A stretch of DNA of 64,000 bases from Candidatus Obscuribacter phosphatis (GTDB lineage Bacteria; Cyanobacteriota; Vampirovibrionia; Obscuribacterales; Obscuribacteraceae). The translations under genes and the position numbers were made by a program. Positions 36,963 through 44,752 of the stretch are shown one piece after another. The stretch spans positions 807,105-871,104 of the forward strand of contig MOYA01000001.1 in NCBI GenBank assembly GCA_001899315.1, read 5' to 3'. How positions within the stretch are numbered: position 1 is the first letter of the stretch; every line of letters starts with the position of its first letter. A model generated the notes under the pieces. The model was not told the DNA's origin, ran no database searches, and saw only the letters and a program-made list of their open reading frames with translations.

Positions 36963-38120
36963 ATGTACTCGTCGATACCGAAGGGCATGACCGATCTGAC
37001 TCTAGCAATAGAGAAAGCGGTAAACGCCGTTCTAACCAATAAGTACAACCCCTTTTATTACCACGGTGCTCTACCGCAGTTTTATTTGTGGGTTTTGTTT
37101 CTGTCTGGTTTGTTGCTATTTGCCTATTACATTCCGACAATCGACAATGCTTACTTCTCTGAGAACCTGGTCAACGCCTGGACCTCAGTAGACTACATCA
37201 CTGACACTCTGCCTTATGGTGCCGTGGTCAGGGCTATACACCGCTATGCCGGCGATGCCATGGTTATCACCATCGTCTTGCACGCCTTGCGTGTTTGGAT
37301 TACCGACCGCTATCGTCAGTACCGCTGGTTCCAGTGGGTGAGCGGCATCGTTCTTTTCCTTATGGTCATGTTCATCGGTCAGACCGGTTATTATCTGGTT
37401 TGGGACGAGCGCTCCCTCATCCTCACCCGTATGACTTCGACCGCTCTAGAAGCTATTCCCTTTATCGGACCCGGGCTCAAGACCTGGTTCTTGAACGGTG
37501 GAGCGATAACCAACCTGACACTCTCCAACTTCCTTTTCATTCATATTGGTTTTTCCTTCTCTCTACTTTTCGGTCTCTGGTTGCACTATGTGCGCATGAC
37601 CAGACCGGTAATTACACCTCCGCCTGCCATCAACTATATGCTTGTGGCTGTGCTCTTGGTCTTTGTCTTCTTGGTTCCGGTCACTTCCGGCAAGATGGCT
37701 GACATCAACACCCAACCGACAAGCTTTGAGATCGACTGGTTCTTCCTCTGGCCCTATTACCTGCTCGCCCACGTGGACATCACCACCTATTGGGTCTTGA
37801 TTATTGGTGGTTCAGTGGCTCTCTGCTTGATTCCTTTGCCCAGTCTCTACAAGGCTGCACATCCGGTCGAGCCTGCCGAAGTGGTGCTCAATAAGTGCAC
37901 CGGATGTTCGATGTGTGCCGCAGACTGTCCTTATCAGGCTATTGAAATGGTACCGGCTCCCTCCGGTTCACGCTTCAAGAAACTGGCTACAGTCAAGGCT
38001 TATCGTTGCTCCGGCTGCGGAGTCTGTGTGGGGGCTTGTGCCTTCGACGCCATCGACCTGCCTAACTTGCTCGATACCGATGTGACCGCCAAGATCAAGG
38101 CGCTCGCTGAAGCCCAGTAA
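36963..38120 (+). CDS. Cytochrome b fused to a 2[4Fe-4S] ferredoxin domain
   Basis: 385 residues. Residues 1-300 are a cytochrome b with about eight helices. All four haem ligands are present: His93 and His107 in helix B, His194 and His208 in helix D. The Qo-site region reads I-D-W-F in place of P-E-W-Y. Residues 310-370 form a bacterial ferredoxin domain with C-T-G-C-S-M-C-A-A-D-C-P and C-S-G-C-G-V-C-V-G-A-C, enough for two [4Fe-4S] clusters, expected on the cytoplasmic side. This gives a route between the quinone pool and cytoplasmic low-potential carriers. An MvhD-like gene follows directly. GGGAG precedes the ATG. Confidence 0.9.
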   Translation: MYSSIPKGMTDLTLAIEKAVNAVLTNKYNPFYYHGALPQFYLWVLFLSGLLLFAYYIPTIDNAYFSENLVNAWTSVDYITDTLPYGAVVRAIHRYAGDAMVITIVLHALRVWITDRYRQYRWFQWVSGIVLFLMVMFIGQTGYYLVWDERSLILTRMTSTALEAIPFIGPGLKTWFLNGGAITNLTLSNFLFIHIGFSFSLLFGLWLHYVRMTRPVITPPPAINYMLVAVLLVFVFLVPVTSGKMADINTQPTSFEIDWFFLWPYYLLAHVDITTYWVLIIGGSVALCLIPLPSLYKAAHPVEPAEVVLNKCTGCSMCAADCPYQAIEMVPAPSGSRFKKLATVKAYRCSGCGVCVGACAFDAIDLPNLLDTDVTAKIKALAEAQ

Positions 38121-38157
38121 TGCACTCAACTTAGTCAACTTTTAAAAGGTTATAGCA

Positions 38158-38547
38158 ATGTCCGAAAAGAAGGTAATAACGCTAATTTGTGAAAGGGCTG
38201 CCGATCTAGATTCGGCATGCAGCGCCAGCGGCGAAGTTAAAGACGTCGAAGGCCTGCACGTGGTCAAACTACCATGCAGTGGAATGATTCAGCCCCTCAT
38301 GATTGAAGCCGCGCTGAAAGCCGGAGCCGCTGGAGTGATTGTCACCGGCTGTCAGATTGGCGATTGCTATTACCGCGAAGGTAATCGCATGATTAGAGAA
38401 AGACTGCTCGGTGAGCGTACACCTGGCTTGAAGAAGAATGTCGACAGAAGACGCATTCTTGCTTTGTGGCTTTCTCGCCCACAGAAAGAAAGATTCTTGT
38501 CTGAGGCGAAAGAGTTCGTCAACTATGTGCGTAAGCTCACAGACTAA
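38158..38547 (+). CDS. MvhD/FlpD-type iron-sulfur electron-transfer protein
   Basis: 129 residues. It resembles MvhD, the small [2Fe-2S] protein that passes electrons between hydrogenase or formate dehydrogenase and heterodisulfide reductase in methanogens and other anaerobes. Family segments are L-P-C-S-G, then V-T-G-C-Q-I-G-D-C-Y-Y-R-E-G-N and a late cluster of charged residues. The usual N-terminal C-N-W-C is changed to I-C-E-R-A, with other Cys nearby (S-A-C-S), so the cluster may be ligated differently. No HdrA or hydrogenase is near. It lies 37 bases behind the cytochrome b-ferredoxin gene, its likely partner. Confidence 0.82.
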   Translation: MSEKKVITLICERAADLDSACSASGEVKDVEGLHVVKLPCSGMIQPLMIEAALKAGAAGVIVTGCQIGDCYYREGNRMIRERLLGERTPGLKKNVDRRRILALWLSRPQKERFLSEAKEFVNYVRKLTD

Positions 38548-38561
38548 GGGAGTTATTGGAA

Positions 38562-38684
38562 ATGGCCGAGAAATCAAACAAGATCTCAGAGATTGACGTC
38601 ATCTATAGATGGGCGTGGTTCTTTGTTTTCTACTTTGTCTGTATTCTTCTTATCGCTTGCTTTGGCCTTGTCGCCGAATTCTAA
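38562..38684 (+). CDS. 40-residue single-helix membrane peptide
   Basis: ATG at 38562, GGGAGTTATTGGA upstream as ribosome-binding site. Twelve polar residues are followed by one hydrophobic helix with several aromatic residues (W-A-W-F-F-V-F-Y-F). Too short for family recognition. It is the last gene of the respiratory cluster and ends just before the convergent sigma factor gene. Small single-helix subunits of this kind are common in cytochrome b6f, bc1 and oxidase complexes. Confidence 0.6.
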   Translation: MAEKSNKISEIDVIYRWAWFFVFYFVCILLIACFGLVAEF

Positions 38685-38685
38685 G

Positions 38686-39630
38686 CTAGTTTAGATAAGC
38701 TCTCAGTTCCGAAAGGCTGCCCGTTTCATTGAGATGGCGCAGCTTTTTGATTGCCTTGTGTTCAAGCTGCCTCACCCTCTCTTCTGAGATATGCAGAATC
38801 TTTCCTGCTTCCTGAGCCGAAAGCGGTCTTTCGTAGTTGATACCAAAGCGCAGCTTTAGAACTTCTCTTTCTCTTGGGTGCAGCTTAAGTAAGGCAGTAT
38901 TCACATCCATCTTGCATAGCGAGATAACTGCTCTCTCTTCCGGGCCGGGTGTGTTTTCGTCAGCTAAAGAAGATGCCAGATCGAATTCTTCTACTCCTCC
39001 GACAGTCTGCGAATCAAGAGAGAGCGGTTCGTTTAGGCTTGCCAAAACCCGCTTCACTTTTTCTTCTTCGATATTTAGTTCTTTGCTTATCTCAAAAGAT
39101 GTCGGTCTACGACCTTCCAAAAGCAAATATTCTCTGGTGATTCGAGCTATCTTTGTGGCAAGCTCACTCATATGCACCGGCACTCTGATCAATTGTCCTT
39201 TATCTTGAATGGCTCTTTGCACCGCCTGGCGAATCCACCAGGTGGCATATGTTGAGAAGCGAAAGCCTTTCTCGGGATCGAATTTTTCGACAGCCTTGAT
39301 TAGTCCCAAGTTGCCCTCCTGAATCAGGTCTTGCAACGGTAGACCCTTACTAGCAAAGCGTTTAGCAATATTGACCACAAGGCGCAGATTGCTTTGAATG
39401 AGGCGTTTCCTGGCTAGCTCCGAGCCTTGTTTTATTTGTCTGGCCAGTTGACGTTCTTCTTCTGCATTCAAGAGATTAAAGCGGCCAAGACTCTTGAGAT
39501 ATTCACTGAGAGCGTCATCGCCATGCTGAGAGGCGACTTCGACGTTCTCGCTACGTTCCATATTCTCGACACTATCTGCGATATCAGCTGAGTCAAGAAA
39601 ATCTATCTGATTAAGGGGCATGGTTTTCAT
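38686..39630 (-). CDS. RNA polymerase sigma factor, sigma-70 family (RpoD/group 2)
   Basis: 314 residues. Region 1.2 starts at about 42 ([10 protein letters not shown]), region 2 has [11 protein letters not shown] and [12 protein letters not shown], then [12 protein letters not shown]. Region 3 and region 4 with the helix-turn-helix ([19 protein letters not shown]) complete it. No region 1.1 is present. The length fits a group 2 sigma such as the SigB-E types of Cyanobacteria, or a short primary sigma. AAGGAGG stands seven bases before the ATG, a strong ribosome-binding site. Confidence 0.92.
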   Translation of the reverse strand: MKTMPLNQIDFLDSADIADSVENMERSENVEVASQHGDDALSEYLKSLGRFNLLNAEEERQLARQIKQGSELARKRLIQSNLRLVVNIAKRFASKGLPLQDLIQEGNLGLIKAVEKFDPEKGFRFSTYATWWIRQAVQRAIQDKGQLIRVPVHMSELATKIARITREYLLLEGRRPTSFEISKELNIEEEKVKRVLASLNEPLSLDSQTVGGVEEFDLASSLADENTPGPEERAVISLCKMDVNTALLKLHPREREVLKLRFGINYERPLSAQEAGKILHISEERVRQLEHKAIKKLRHLNETGSLSELRAYLN

Positions 39631-39660
39631 AAGTCCTCCTTATAGAGGTGACAAGCTGCA

Positions 39661-39673
39661 CCGCCACTGGCGG
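39661..39673. promoter_or_regulatory. Perfect palindrome upstream of the sigma factor gene
   Basis: CCGCCA-C-TGGCGG, two six-base arms with one base between, lies 30 bases before the sigma factor start on its leader side. This is a plausible operator or a small stem in the leader. No regulator can be named. Confidence 0.3.
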
Positions 39674-39863
39674 CACTTAGTACGTTGAGACTGAAAAGTA
39701 TTTGGAGTGGAAAGTTTCTGCTCGAGCCTATTTCCATTTAAGCAGTTACAAGTAGACCACCCGGTCTAGATAAGCTTGTCTTAATAATCGAAAATTGACT
39801 GGTTCTTTATTTCTCAGTGCGGGACGGCAGAAGCTCTCAAAAGACAGTTCTGGGCGCTATAAA

Positions 39864-39929
39864 GGCTGCAAAACAAAAGAGGCTGCATAGCAGGCTACAA
39901 AACAAAAGAGGCTGCATAGCAGCCTCTTT
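39864..39929 (-). terminator. Duplicated unit ending in a strong terminator hairpin
   Basis: A 29-base unit occurs twice in tandem, 39864-39892 and 39893-39921, with one mismatch. The second copy runs into an 11-base-pair stem with loop ATA (39905-39929, AAAGAGGCTGC and its complement). Read on the minus strand it is followed by TTTTGTTTTG, so it fits a terminator for the secreted protein gene at 40085-40639. The first copy seems to be a duplicated half. Confidence 0.7.
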
Positions 39930-40084
39930 GAGTTTTTGATGACATTACTGTCTTAATGGGGTTGCCGCCGTAAGGTGGTTAATCTTTCCCTGGCTTATTC
40001 AGAGGACGGCGGCCTCAATTACCAGGATAGTTATTGACAAGCCTTGTGAACATAGGGTTTACCCTGTGTCTTTCGGGTTGTCAA
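39930..40084. other. Structured spacer downstream of a secreted protein gene
   Basis: No ORF. Two further inverted repeats: GCCGCCGT at 39964-39971 with ACGGCGGC at 40006-40013, and ACATAGGG/CCCTGTGT with a TTTA loop at about 40049-40068 enclosed by TTGACAA and TTGTCAA. They could form a branched 3' untranslated structure of the minus-strand gene or a small RNA. Nothing known was matched. Confidence 0.35.
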
Positions 40085-40639
40085 TTATTGCGGCTTGGCG
40101 TACTGATAGCGAATCGAGTAACTACCGTTGTCACCCTTCACATCGTAACCGGCTACCGGACCGCTTACTTGCAAGATGCACATATTGCCGCTTTTCTTGT
40201 TTGTGGCGTTAATTGAGTCTTTATCTTGATAGTCTATTTTCCAGCCGTACATCTGGAAGACGCTTCTGTACCAATCAATCACTTGGTTGCTTGTTTCTTT
40301 GGTGTTGAAGTTCATCACATAGCAAGGACCGAGCTTGCCGACATGGTCATAAATAAGACCATTGAGAAACTTGGCTTTACCTGTATATTCAGGCACATCG
40401 GGCAAGCTGACTTTTTCTTTCAAGCCTTCTGGTACTTTGGCTAGAGCTTCACCAGTTTTCAACCAAGCCGGCTTTTTGTTTACTTTGTTTGGATCAATTT
40501 GACCTTTGCTCGAGGCATTCTGCTGTTGACTGGGATACTGGCAATTCCCCTTTTCGATTGACAAAGTCAGTCCGGCTGCCAGTCCCGCCAGTACAAAAGT
40601 GAGACGCCATGCTTTCAAACTGGCTTTAGACCCGTGCAT
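40085..40639 (-). CDS. Exported protein, paralogue of the lipoprotein at 55055-55570
   Basis: 184 residues with an N-terminal signal sequence (hydrophobic part about 11-25). The mature part starts disordered (Gln/Asn/Ser) and then shows V-P-E-G-L-K, a glycine-containing stretch and the run V-I-D-W-Y-R-S-V-F-Q-M-Y-G-W-K-I at about 120-135. The same order (V-P-E-D-L-K and V-A-Q-W-Y-E-Q-T-L-K-N-E-G-W-N-I) is found in the lipoprotein at 55055-55570. Function unknown; such domains often occur in bacterial exported proteins. Single gene on the minus strand. Confidence 0.7.
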   Translation of the reverse strand: MHGSKASLKAWRLTFVLAGLAAGLTLSIEKGNCQYPSQQQNASSKGQIDPNKVNKKPAWLKTGEALAKVPEGLKEKVSLPDVPEYTGKAKFLNGLIYDHVGKLGPCYVMNFNTKETSNQVIDWYRSVFQMYGWKIDYQDKDSINATNKKSGNMCILQVSGPVAGYDVKGDNGSYSIRYQYAKPQ

Positions 40640-40723
40640 CAGTAAATCCTCCCGGTATTGACTGCAATTGTTCTATTGATCAAGATACCCAGATTGATCA
40701 TAACCTAATGTAGTTCAAAACAG

Positions 40724-40818
40724 TATTTTGGAACTAGAAAAGAAGCTGGGTCATATGTCAGCTTCGATTTATTTTGGAATTAGAAAAGAAGCTGGGTTTT
40801 TGACCCAGCTTCTTTTCT
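40724..40818 (-). terminator. Terminator with a partly decayed tandem copy
   Basis: The hairpin at 40782-40818 has a perfect 16-base-pair stem (AGAAAAGAAGCTGGGT and its complement) with a five-base loop. It lies just behind the stop of the Tad-like gene on the minus strand. A 28-base part recurs at 40724-40751 and 40770-40797 with one mismatch, period 46, and the upstream copy still forms a seven-base stem (GAAGCTG/CAGCTTC). This looks like a duplicated and then decaying terminator. Confidence 0.75.
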
Positions 40819-40859
40819 ATCTATCGGATTTAAGCTTGTGCTTAGTGAAGATCTCCTTC

Positions 40860-43010
40860 TTAGTTAGGTTTGGAGTAGGTATCACCGGTAGCAGTCTGTT
40901 CGAATCTCAGTTCTCCGAGGAAGTTGTTGTAACCGGAGCTGGGAGTCCAGATAGCCTGGTCATTACCCACCGAGGTGCCGTTGTATCTGGTGAAAGGTAC
41001 TTCGTGGTAGCCTGCGTCACCAATCGATGCACCACCCACACCTTTGCGAGTATTGACTGTCCAGCCACTCAAGGGGTAGTTGCCAGTGTTGCAGTTGCTG
41101 GCTCCAGTACCGCTGGCACCGTCAGGAGTGAGCGAATCAGCCTTGGCTTTGGTCACGTAGCCGGAGGCGGCGGTGAAGCTCTCGGTCATGTACACACTGG
41201 AACCATCGGCGTAGATGTAGAAGGATTTGCCGAGGGGCAGGGTGCTGGAAGAGAGTGCATCTCTGACGTGCTGAGCAAGGTTGCCGTCTTCGGGGTTGAC
41301 TTGGCGCATTCTGTCGACGATCTTATCGATGGTCGATGTCGATGCACAGCCGCCAATCTCGTTCAGGAGTTCCATGGGTGAGCCTGCTGCCAGGTAGTTG
41401 ATCTTGCCGCCAAGGAAGGGCTTGGCGCTGCCATTGGCTGGCGGACGGAGTACAGTGCCACCGCTTCTTCCCCACAGTTTGAGACCGGAAGGATTGGGAG
41501 CATTGGTGGTAGCAGATCTGTAACCGTGAGCTCTCTGGGCTAGAAGGTCGGCTTTCATGAATTCTACGTTGGTGAAACCAGCGGAGGTATCAATGTGGTC
41601 CGAGGCAGTTCCAGCGGCTCTGTTGTAGTTGCCCATCCACATGGCTGTGTTAGCGTTGGAGCAATGCGGGTTGGTGCTCGGGTCGGCATCGTACATGGTG
41701 TAGATGCAGTTCATGACGTTGGGATTAGCGCTTATCCCATCAAGTTCAGCCTGGGTGGCGAAATGATCTTGGGCAGATGTAGACCTAAGGTCATAAGCTG
41801 CAGGGTTGTTGTAGGCATCTTCAGCCAAACCGGTCCACAGTGCAGGATCGCCGCCGCCGACGTTGCCGACCATGGGGTCAAACGGGAAGTTGCCGCGGGT
41901 GGCATTGTAGGCGCCGATGGCCTGCATGGCTGCTGGTCCACTTGGGCTATGCGAGAAGATGTTGGTGTTCTGATCCATGTTGATACCGGGGGCATGGAAC
42001 AGCTCGTTGTTGAAGATATCGTTGGAGCCGTCATTGACCACGGTGGATAGAGGGAACACAGAAGTGTTTACAGTATTGGCGCTAGGTCCGTTGCTTACTC
42101 TGACAAAGCCTTTCGGGATGCGAGCGGCGAAGTTCCTGTCGATACAACCTACGATTGCGCATGCCATCGAGCCGCCGAACACACCAGTCTTGCCTTCCAG
42201 GGCTCTGGAATTAGTCTGGAACGAGTTGGGCAGAGCCGGAGCGGCAGTTATGCCAGCCGGAGCGGCATTAGAGAAATTGCCTCTGTCGACAAGGTGAGGT
42301 CTGGTTTCAGGGAACAAGGGAACGAAGGCAAACTGGTGTCCGCCGACGGTTACCGCGTTATAACCAGCAGAGTAGGGGTCGCCTGAAGGGGCGTTTTGAC
42401 CGGCAGTGTTTGTTGGAGGCTGCCAGTTACCGAGAGAGCCTCTGGTAGCAGAGTGGAAGTAGACGTTGGCAGAGCTGCCGACTTTCATATAGCCGGGAAC
42501 AATGTCGCTTGCCAGTTGAACTGGGCTGCCGTTCCACATTTTGGTATTGCTGTTGGTAGAGATCGCGTGGAAATCACTGGCCAATGCACCACCGGGAGTG
42601 GCACAAGCAGCAGCGATTTGAGCTTTCAATGTGTTACCCAGGGTGTTGACCTGGTTGTGCATGATACCGGCATTGGCAAGAGCAGTTGCTGTATTTTGAT
42701 CAGCTGCGTTCTTGGCTACGATCATGGCTTTGGCGACGATGCGGTTGTAGCTAAGAAGATCTAATCTGTTTGGCGTTTCGCAAAGTGCTCCGAACTCTTC
42801 CTGGTCAGCAGCAGATGTCAGATTGACCGCGCCTCTTCTAATCGCTTGTTTGGCGACGTTGAGGGCACCGGCGTCAGTCGCGTTAGCAACCTCTCTGCCA
42901 CCACCGATGATTTTGGATAGGAAGAAGAAGCCGACGCCTATTACTATTACGACGAGCACACAAGCAGCTGCTAAGCCTAGTGTTGCTCCTCTCTGTCGTC
43001 GTACTGTCAT
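40860..43010 (-). CDS. Large Tad/TadG-like pilus-assembly-type exported protein
   Basis: 716 residues. The N-terminus is M-T-V-R-R-Q-R-G-A-T-L followed by a hydrophobic helix (about 12-32) and N-A-T-D-A-G-A-L-N-V-A, the pattern of TadE/TadG and related pseudopilin-like proteins (R-G-A, helix, then N-A-A-D-A-A-A-L). The other 650 residues are rich in Asn, Gly, Ala, Pro and Ser, have few charges, and contain some cysteines. It would sit in the inner membrane with a large outer domain and help pilus or surface assembly. No other tad gene lies nearby. A strong terminator follows. Confidence 0.72.
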   Translation of the reverse strand: MTVRRQRGATLGLAAACVLVVIVIGVGFFFLSKIIGGGREVANATDAGALNVAKQAIRRGAVNLTSAADQEEFGALCETPNRLDLLSYNRIVAKAMIVAKNAADQNTATALANAGIMHNQVNTLGNTLKAQIAAACATPGGALASDFHAISTNSNTKMWNGSPVQLASDIVPGYMKVGSSANVYFHSATRGSLGNWQPPTNTAGQNAPSGDPYSAGYNAVTVGGHQFAFVPLFPETRPHLVDRGNFSNAAPAGITAAPALPNSFQTNSRALEGKTGVFGGSMACAIVGCIDRNFAARIPKGFVRVSNGPSANTVNTSVFPLSTVVNDGSNDIFNNELFHAPGINMDQNTNIFSHSPSGPAAMQAIGAYNATRGNFPFDPMVGNVGGGDPALWTGLAEDAYNNPAAYDLRSTSAQDHFATQAELDGISANPNVMNCIYTMYDADPSTNPHCSNANTAMWMGNYNRAAGTASDHIDTSAGFTNVEFMKADLLAQRAHGYRSATTNAPNPSGLKLWGRSGGTVLRPPANGSAKPFLGGKINYLAAGSPMELLNEIGGCASTSTIDKIVDRMRQVNPEDGNLAQHVRDALSSSTLPLGKSFYIYADGSSVYMTESFTAASGYVTKAKADSLTPDGASGTGASNCNTGNYPLSGWTVNTRKGVGGASIGDAGYHEVPFTRYNGTSVGNDQAIWTPSSGYNNFLGELRFEQTATGDTYSKPN

Positions 43011-43265
43011 ATGTTTATTCCTCCACTGCCGACTGTCCGGCTTTGCTTTGTAATTGGTGCTCCGGCTCTCCGAAGGCTTAAATATACTGAACCCGATTAG
43101 TAAAGTGAAACTCTGTTAATTATCATCCTCTAATCTTCCCCCGTCGTCAAGGGTGGTCAGTTTAAACTTGGATCCCTTGTAAACCCCGTAGAGTCGAGAA
43201 AACCCTGGATTACATGCTTCTAATATTCCACGCTTTCTGAGAAATATAGATTAAATTAGTCTGGA

Positions 43266-44735
43266 TTAATCTTTCTTGCGTCTAATTTTATCTATTTCAG
43301 TACTGCTTAATGCAGAAATTGCAGCAACCACGAACCAGAAAATGAAATGCACTTGGGGGCGATAGAAAACCGTATCGACCAGCCCTTGAATCATTAAGGC
43401 AACAAGAGCCGCCGCCAGACCAAGGGCCAGGTATCTATAAGAACTATCGCTATAAAAGATTAAATGGGCTCGGCTCAAGCACATCAATATGATGGCGCCG
43501 GCACTGAATAAACCAAAGAGACCGGTTTCCACCCCCACTTCCAGGGGGACACAATAAGTACCGAGCGCATCGAAGCCACTTTTCATATAGAGCCCATAGG
43601 CAAGGCGAAATGCAGTGTTGCCCGGCCCTACCCCCAGCCACCAGTTATCCTGGAACATGGCTAGCGAGGCTCTCCAGACATGCATGCGGTAGGCATTGCT
43701 CGAATGTTCCGAACCGGCAAAAATCGAGAGTATTCTAGTCTCGAGGCTAGGGGCCAGGAAATGCACTGCTAACCCCCCCGCGGCAAGCATTAGGCCAAGA
43801 CATATTAATGTCGGGAAGATTAGTTTTGGTTTGCGACTGAGAAAATAAAAAGACAAAGCCAGAAGTACAAATGCGGCCGTCCCCCCTATAGATAGATAGC
43901 CGCCCCGGCTGCCGGTCAAAACAATAGCTAAGCCCAGTAAGGCTGTGACAGCAAATGACATGGGCAAGCTGAGATTTCTCACAAGACCTTGCCACCTACC
44001 TATATATGTAGACCAAATTGTAGTTCCTAAGGCAAGTGCCAGAGGCGCCAGAGGCAATAGGTAGCCGGCCAGCAAGTTCGGATTGCCCAAAGTGGAATAA
44101 ATGCGAGTGCCCTTATTTTCCACACTGGGGTCTTCCCAGGTAGCCAGAGGCGCCACTCCGATCTTGTACTGATAAAGTCCGTAAAGACTAACTGCTATGC
44201 CGCTCAATAAGGCAAAAGCGATGAGCCAGGGTAATCTCTCTTTGCGCTGCACAAGAGCATTCTTGATAGTGAAGTAAGTGATTATATAGACCACTACTTT
44301 AGATAGACCTTTGACGCTGGGCACCATATAGTGCGAAGCAAAGGTCGAGATGATATTGGCGGTGAAGTAGGCGCCCACTGCCAGGTCTAAAAGGTTGAAA
44401 CCGGCTTTCTCTTCAGTTTTGGCTTGCCAGAGCCGGCTCATTAAGTACAAAGCCGAGGCGGCAAGCGATATCAGAGCCAAGCCTTCCTTGCCCTCGGCAA
44501 ACTGCGGCAGCCCAAGCCCTGCCAGCAAAAACAAGAGACAGAAAAAGGACAACTTAGCAAAGATATCGCCCAACAAAACCAGTTTGCCGCCCGTCAGTCG
44601 ACTAAGTGATTCTCTGCTTTTCTCAAATACCGATAGCAGCCCGCCCACAAGCATCGATTCTTTTACCATGAGGGCAAACGAATCATCCATCTTTATCAGG
44701 GCTGCTTTCTTTACAAGCTCTAGAACAAAACTCAA
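43266..44735 (-). CDS. O-antigen ligase family membrane protein (WaaL/Wzy-like)
   Basis: 489 residues with about 12 hydrophobic segments. In the middle lies L-T-G-S-R-G-G-Y-L-S (about residues 275-284), the R-G-G motif typical of O-antigen ligases and polymerases, and the large periplasmic loop holds V-G-P-G-N-T-A-F (near 370). It would attach O-polysaccharide to lipid A core, or polymerise a surface polysaccharide. The region fits the LPS genes at the window start and the heptose-type kinase at 46144. It is the third gene of a minus-strand group with the DUF4330 protein and a small protein, 17 bases behind the former. Confidence 0.83.
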   Translation of the reverse strand: MSFVLELVKKAALIKMDDSFALMVKESMLVGGLLSVFEKSRESLSRLTGGKLVLLGDIFAKLSFFCLLFLLAGLGLPQFAEGKEGLALISLAASALYLMSRLWQAKTEEKAGFNLLDLAVGAYFTANIISTFASHYMVPSVKGLSKVVVYIITYFTIKNALVQRKERLPWLIAFALLSGIAVSLYGLYQYKIGVAPLATWEDPSVENKGTRIYSTLGNPNLLAGYLLPLAPLALALGTTIWSTYIGRWQGLVRNLSLPMSFAVTALLGLAIVLTGSRGGYLSIGGTAAFVLLALSFYFLSRKPKLIFPTLICLGLMLAAGGLAVHFLAPSLETRILSIFAGSEHSSNAYRMHVWRASLAMFQDNWWLGVGPGNTAFRLAYGLYMKSGFDALGTYCVPLEVGVETGLFGLFSAGAIILMCLSRAHLIFYSDSSYRYLALGLAAALVALMIQGLVDTVFYRPQVHFIFWFVVAAISALSSTEIDKIRRKKD

Positions 44736-44752
44736 TTTTTCAGCCTGTCCGC

